From positions 2,244,001-2,308,000 of the forward strand of contig NZ_CP111085.1 in assembly GCF_026278345.1 (NCBI RefSeq): a DNA stretch of 64,000 nt, read 5' to 3'. The stretch comes from Tellurirhabdus rosea (GTDB lineage Bacteria > Bacteroidota > Bacteroidia > Cytophagales > Spirosomataceae). The translations under genes were made by a program, and so were the position numbers. Each line of letters begins with the position of its first letter. The stretch's first letter is position 1. Below, one piece after another: positions 61,030-64,000 of the stretch. The notes under the pieces are model-generated. The model did not search any database. It was not told where the DNA came from and saw only the letters and a list, made by a program, of their open reading frames with translations.

Positions 61030-62499
61030 ATGCTGCCTTACAAAACCCTTTTCGTCCTGAACCGCCAGAGTGCAACCCCGTTATCCGCCCAGCTCATCAC
61101 CACGTTTATCCGGCATATCCGCCAGGGAATTCTTCCGGCCAATACCCGGTTGCCCGGCAGCCGGACGCTGGCCGTGCTGCTCGGCATTCACCGGAAAACC
61201 GTGATTGCCGCTTACGAAGACCTGGCGGCGCAGGGCTGGCTGGTTCAGCATCCGTCGAGGGGGACGTTTGTGAGCAGCCAGTTACCGGACATTACGCCCC
61301 GCCCGCTGCCGGATACGCCGACCAAAGGCATGGCGGGTCGGACGGGCTATGAGGTCAAAAAACGGAAGCATCTGGCCATACCGGTTTTGAAAAACAATGC
61401 CCTGCTGACCTTTGACGACGGGTTTCCGGACGTCCGGCTGGCACCTGTCGAACAACTGGCCCGCAACTACCGCTCCATCCTGAAACGCGGTTTTCAGCAC
61501 CATCTGCTGGGCTATTCCGACACCAACGGCAGTCTGTTCTTCCGGCAGCAATTGGCCCGATACCTGCACGACAGCCGCGGCATTCCGGCAACGGCCGAGC
61601 ACGTTTTTACCACGCGCGGCAGCGTGATGGCCATTTACCTGCTCGCGCAGGTTCTGCTGGAACCGGGCGATACCGTCGCCGTAGGCCAGACCAATTACCG
61701 GACAGCCAACATGATTTTTGCCGAAAGAGGCGCGACGCTCCTCCGGCTTCCGGTCGATCAGCAGGGGCTGGTCGTGGAAGCGCTGGCCGAGCAGTGTCGG
61801 CGGCAGCCCGTCCGGCTCCTCTACCTCACGCCGCACCACCATCACCCGACGACGGTAACGCTGAGTGCCGAGCGCCGGATTCAGCTGCTGCAGCTGGCCG
61901 AACAGTACGGGTTTGTGATTCTGGAAGATGATTACGACTACGATTTTCACTACGCCAGCAGCCCGATCCTGCCCCTGGCCAGCGCTGACCCGGCCGGGAT
62001 GGTCGTCTATATCGGCTCGTTCACCAAATCCATGGCCCCGGCGTTTCGGGTGGGTTACGTGGTGGCTCCGCCCGACCTGATTGCCGAGCTTGGCTATTTA
62101 AGGCGCATTGTGGACCGGCAGGGCGACACGGTTCTGGAGCAGGCGATTGCCGAAATGCTGGCCGAGGGCGACATTCAGCGGCATCTGAAAAAAGCGCAGA
62201 AGATCTACCACCAGCGGCGGGACGCCTTCTGTCGGCTGCTGCGGGAGGAGGTGGGCCATGCGGTTTCGTTCACCGTTCCCGATGGCGGGCTGGCGGTCTG
62301 GGCGGAGTTCGCGAAGGAGCTGGATCTGGCCGTGCTGTCGGCGCGGTGTCGGGAACAGGGGCTGGTCTTCAGCGATGGCCGGTTTTACCACCCCGACGGC
62401 CTGCCGCTGCACCACACCCGACTTGGATTTGCCTCCTGCACCGTGGAAGAAATGGAGCAGGGAGTAGCGATTCTGAAGCGGGAAGTTTTCGCCCGTTAA
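61030..62499 (+). CDS. MocR/PdxR-type regulator, GntR helix-turn-helix fused to aminotransferase domain
   Basis: 489 residues from the ATG at 61030 (a TTG at 61015 would overlap the operator arm). Residues 10-80 are a GntR winged helix (PLSAQLITTFIRHIRQGILPANTRLPGSRTLAVLLGIHRKTVIAAYEDLAAQGWL). The rest is a class I aminotransferase-like fold with GYSDTNGSLFFRQQLARYL, LTPHHHHPTTVTLS, ILEDDYDYDFHY (PLP-binding Asp and Tyr) and YIGSFTKSMAPAFRVGYVV (PLP-Lys in FTKS, about 340). MocR regulators sense pyridoxal phosphate or amino compounds. It is divergent from a PNPOx-like gene, a familiar pairing. Confidence 0.92.
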   Translation: MLPYKTLFVLNRQSATPLSAQLITTFIRHIRQGILPANTRLPGSRTLAVLLGIHRKTVIAAYEDLAAQGWLVQHPSRGTFVSSQLPDITPRPLPDTPTKGMAGRTGYEVKKRKHLAIPVLKNNALLTFDDGFPDVRLAPVEQLARNYRSILKRGFQHHLLGYSDTNGSLFFRQQLARYLHDSRGIPATAEHVFTTRGSVMAIYLLAQVLLEPGDTVAVGQTNYRTANMIFAERGATLLRLPVDQQGLVVEALAEQCRRQPVRLLYLTPHHHHPTTVTLSAERRIQLLQLAEQYGFVILEDDYDYDFHYASSPILPLASADPAGMVVYIGSFTKSMAPAFRVGYVVAPPDLIAELGYLRRIVDRQGDTVLEQAIAEMLAEGDIQRHLKKAQKIYHQRRDAFCRLLREEVGHAVSFTVPDGGLAVWAEFAKELDLAVLSARCREQGLVFSDGRFYHPDGLPLHHTRLGFASCTVEEMEQGVAILKREVFAR

Positions 62500-62520
62500 G
62501 TTATAGTAAAGCAAAAATTT

Positions 62521-62557
62521 GGAGAGCCGGACCCGTCACGAGCCAGCTCTCCGGGCT
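62521..62557 (+). terminator. hairpin after the MocR gene
   Basis: GGAGAGC (62521-62527) pairs with GCTCTCC (62546-62552), followed by GGGCTTTT. It lies between convergent genes. Confidence 0.6.
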
Positions 62558-62563
62558 TTTGCC

Positions 62564-63808
62564 TCAGTCTTTTTCGACGTAATTGAGATCCTTCCGGAAC
62601 GTTTCTTCCATGTAATACAAGGCGATCAACGACAGCGCGACCGTCAGCAACCCGACGCCCAGGGCGCTGTTCAGGGTTCCGAACTGGTTTTTGCCCCACA
62701 CAAACAGCGTCGTCAGCGGAATGACCGTGCCACGCACAAAGTTGGGGACGGTCGTGGCGACGGTTGCCCGGAGGTTGGTTCCGAAAAGCTCCGCCGCGAT
62801 GGTCACAAACAGGGCCCAGTAGCCGTTGGCAACACCCAGCAGGATACAGATGCCGTAGAAGGTGTTCACGTTTTGCAGAGGCGCCAGCAGGAAGACGAGT
62901 ACAAAGGCAAACGACAGCAGGATAAAGCCCCCAACGACCTGCTTGCGATTTTGCAGGTACTGGCTCAAAAGCCCGCTGAGGACGTCGCCGACCACCTGCC
63001 CGACAAACGCCAGCATGACCGCTTTGCCCGCCACGACCGGCTCCGTCAGGCCCATGGCCTGCCCGAATTCCGGCGAGAACGTAATCAGAACCCCAACCAC
63101 AAACCAGATCGGCATGCCGACCAGAATGCACTGGAAGTATTTCAGCAGGCGTTCGCGACTGGTAATCAGCATCCATAAATCGCCCCGCTTCACCTGCCGC
63201 TCTTTGACCACTTCGAAGATGCTCGATTCGAACACGTTCACCCGCAGCAAAAGCAGCAGAAGGCCCATACCGCCGCCGACAAAGTACGAGTTTCGCCATT
63301 CGAACAAATCCGCGACAAAATACGCCAGAATAGCGCCCAGAACGCCCATCGTTGCCACGATAGTTGTCCCGTAACCCCGAATCTGGCGCGGCAGCACTTC
63401 GGTCACCAGCGTAATGCCCGCTCCCAGTTCGCCCGCCAGTCCTACCCCGGCAATAAAACGCAGCAGGGCGTACTGCGGCATGCTGGTAACCAGTCCGTTG
63501 CCAATATTGGCCAGGGAATAAATCAGGATGGAGCCGAACAGGACGGACAACCGCCCCCGCTTATCCCCCATGATTCCCCAGAAAATGCCGCCAAGCAGCA
63601 GCCCGGCCATCTGCATATTCAGCAGAAAAATGCCCTGGGGAAGTAGCTGGTCGGGCGTCACACCCAGCGCTTTCAGACTGGGAACCCGTACGACGCTGAA
63701 AAGAAATAAGTCGTACATATCGACCAGGTAACCCAGGGCGGCTACCATGACGGGCAGACTGAGCAACTGGCTGGCAAGCGATTCTTTTTTGAGGGGTTGT
63801 TGAATCAT
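62564..63808 (-). CDS. MFS transporter, sugar/metabolite-proton symporter type
   Basis: 414 residues from the ATG at 63808; the open frame before it runs into repeat E. Twelve hydrophobic segments. MFS signatures: LGYLVDMYDLFLFSVVRVPSL (about 29-49, acidic first helix), GIFWGIMGDKRGRLSVLFGSIL (about 77-98, the loop 2-3 motif G-x3-D-x2-G-R), RFIAGVGLAGELGAGITLVTEVLP (about 118-141). This matches the aromatic-acid or sugar symporter (SP/AAHS-like) groups. The substrate cannot be read. Confidence 0.87.
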   Translation of the reverse strand: MIQQPLKKESLASQLLSLPVMVAALGYLVDMYDLFLFSVVRVPSLKALGVTPDQLLPQGIFLLNMQMAGLLLGGIFWGIMGDKRGRLSVLFGSILIYSLANIGNGLVTSMPQYALLRFIAGVGLAGELGAGITLVTEVLPRQIRGYGTTIVATMGVLGAILAYFVADLFEWRNSYFVGGGMGLLLLLLRVNVFESSIFEVVKERQVKRGDLWMLITSRERLLKYFQCILVGMPIWFVVGVLITFSPEFGQAMGLTEPVVAGKAVMLAFVGQVVGDVLSGLLSQYLQNRKQVVGGFILLSFAFVLVFLLAPLQNVNTFYGICILLGVANGYWALFVTIAAELFGTNLRATVATTVPNFVRGTVIPLTTLFVWGKNQFGTLNSALGVGLLTVALSLIALYYMEETFRKDLNYVEKD

Positions 63809-63836
63809 GGAGTTACGATTTTGGGGATGGGAGTGG

Positions 63837-63952
63837 GTGGTTCTCGCAGATGCCCGCGGATTTGAGGCGCAGATTTTCGCAGTTTGCACAGATTCAGCAG
63901 TTTTTTCTACGGAAATCTGCGATTATAATCTGCGAGCATCTGCGAGAACCAC
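63837..63952. repeat. long imperfect inverted repeat built from TCTGCGA words (element E)
   Basis: GTGGTTCTCGCAGATGC (63837-63853) is the exact reverse complement of 63936-63952. The pairing continues inwards imperfectly to about 63875/63910 with more TCTGCGA and CGCAGATT words. It lies between the MFS gene start and the next minus-strand stop. Confidence 0.75.
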
Positions 63953-64000
63953 TCACACCTGCGACGGAATGACGTACGGGGCTCGGTATTTCCGGTTGAG
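63953..64000 (-). CDS. possible 3' end of a gene cut by the window edge
   Basis: The minus strand reads LNRKYRAPYVIPSQV then TGA (63955-63953), open to the window end. The composition fits coding sequence, and the stop lies directly at the edge of repeat E, as in other genes here. Too short to name. Confidence 0.3.
   Translation of the reverse strand, partial: LNRKYRAPYVIPSQV

Overview
This 64 kb window looks like a chromosomal piece of a GC-rich Bacteroidota, most likely order Cytophagales and a Spirosomataceae-type organism. The evidence is a Bacteroidota-type -7 promoter element (TAnnTTTG) in front of several genes, a type B T9SS (gliding-motility) C-terminal domain, a fused alpha/beta E1 dehydrogenase, a SecA of over 1100 residues, SbtA, a stand-alone curlin-repeat protein and pairs of Tat-exported Gfo/Idh/MocA oxidoreductases. 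I cannot assign a genus. I saw no rRNA, convincing tRNA, CRISPR array, transposase, integrase or prophage gene.

Layout. 1-3404: two tandem M14 metallocarboxypeptidase-family genes, one with intact zinc ligands (truncated by the window edge) and one that has lost them all. 3547-4918: a small Cys-rich membrane protein and a DUF1338 (2-oxoadipate dioxygenase/decarboxylase-type) enzyme. 5167-7355: a polyisoprenyl-phosphate-type GT2 glycosyltransferase and a GT-C-like membrane protein. 7442-14894: an acyl-CoA carboxylase beta subunit, then an envelope block (MCE/MlaD lipid transport protein, N-acetylmuramoyl-L-alanine amidase, LptD-like LPS assembly protein) and a DUF1573 protein. 15139-17547: fused 2-oxoacid dehydrogenase E1.

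17669-25753 is a split complex I locus, nuoI-J-K then nuoL-M. Two unrelated 2-oxoglutarate/Fe(II) oxygenases lie between nuoK and nuoL, and nuoH and nuoN are not adjacent. NuoI carries a tail of about 320 residues with seven copies of an (R/K)PxFRPxMKP-type motif. 25901-32764 is mixed: two lipoproteins, a cupin protein, an SPFH protein, an HGSNAT-like acyltransferase, and three less GC-rich genes including a divergent uracil-DNA-glycosylase-superfamily protein. 32825-39326 holds an exported amidohydrolase and a four-gene operon of three Gfo/Idh/MocA oxidoreductases plus ThuA, probably for sugar or keto-sugar metabolism. 39456-47040 carries a DEAD-box helicase, an esterase, an S9 peptidase, a TetR regulator with two matching operators next to a seven-helix membrane protein, and a serine hydrolase. 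47336-52601 carries SbtA, a T9SS cargo protein, a phosphatase-like protein and a curlin-repeat protein. 52865-64000 carries a small TonB-C-like protein behind a striking 11-bp-periodic hexamer array, secA, a Uma2 nuclease, deoC, a glycosyltransferase, a KAS III enzyme, a flavin oxidase/MocR regulator pair and an MFS transporter.

The most notable non-coding content is a set of long self-complementary intergenic elements. Several are built from short repeated words, and two share the same apical GCTCCGC hairpin. The strongest single regulatory signal is seven TTAACA-like hexamers at exact 11-bp spacing (52740-52811). All functions are read from motifs and family resemblance only; no database search was possible.
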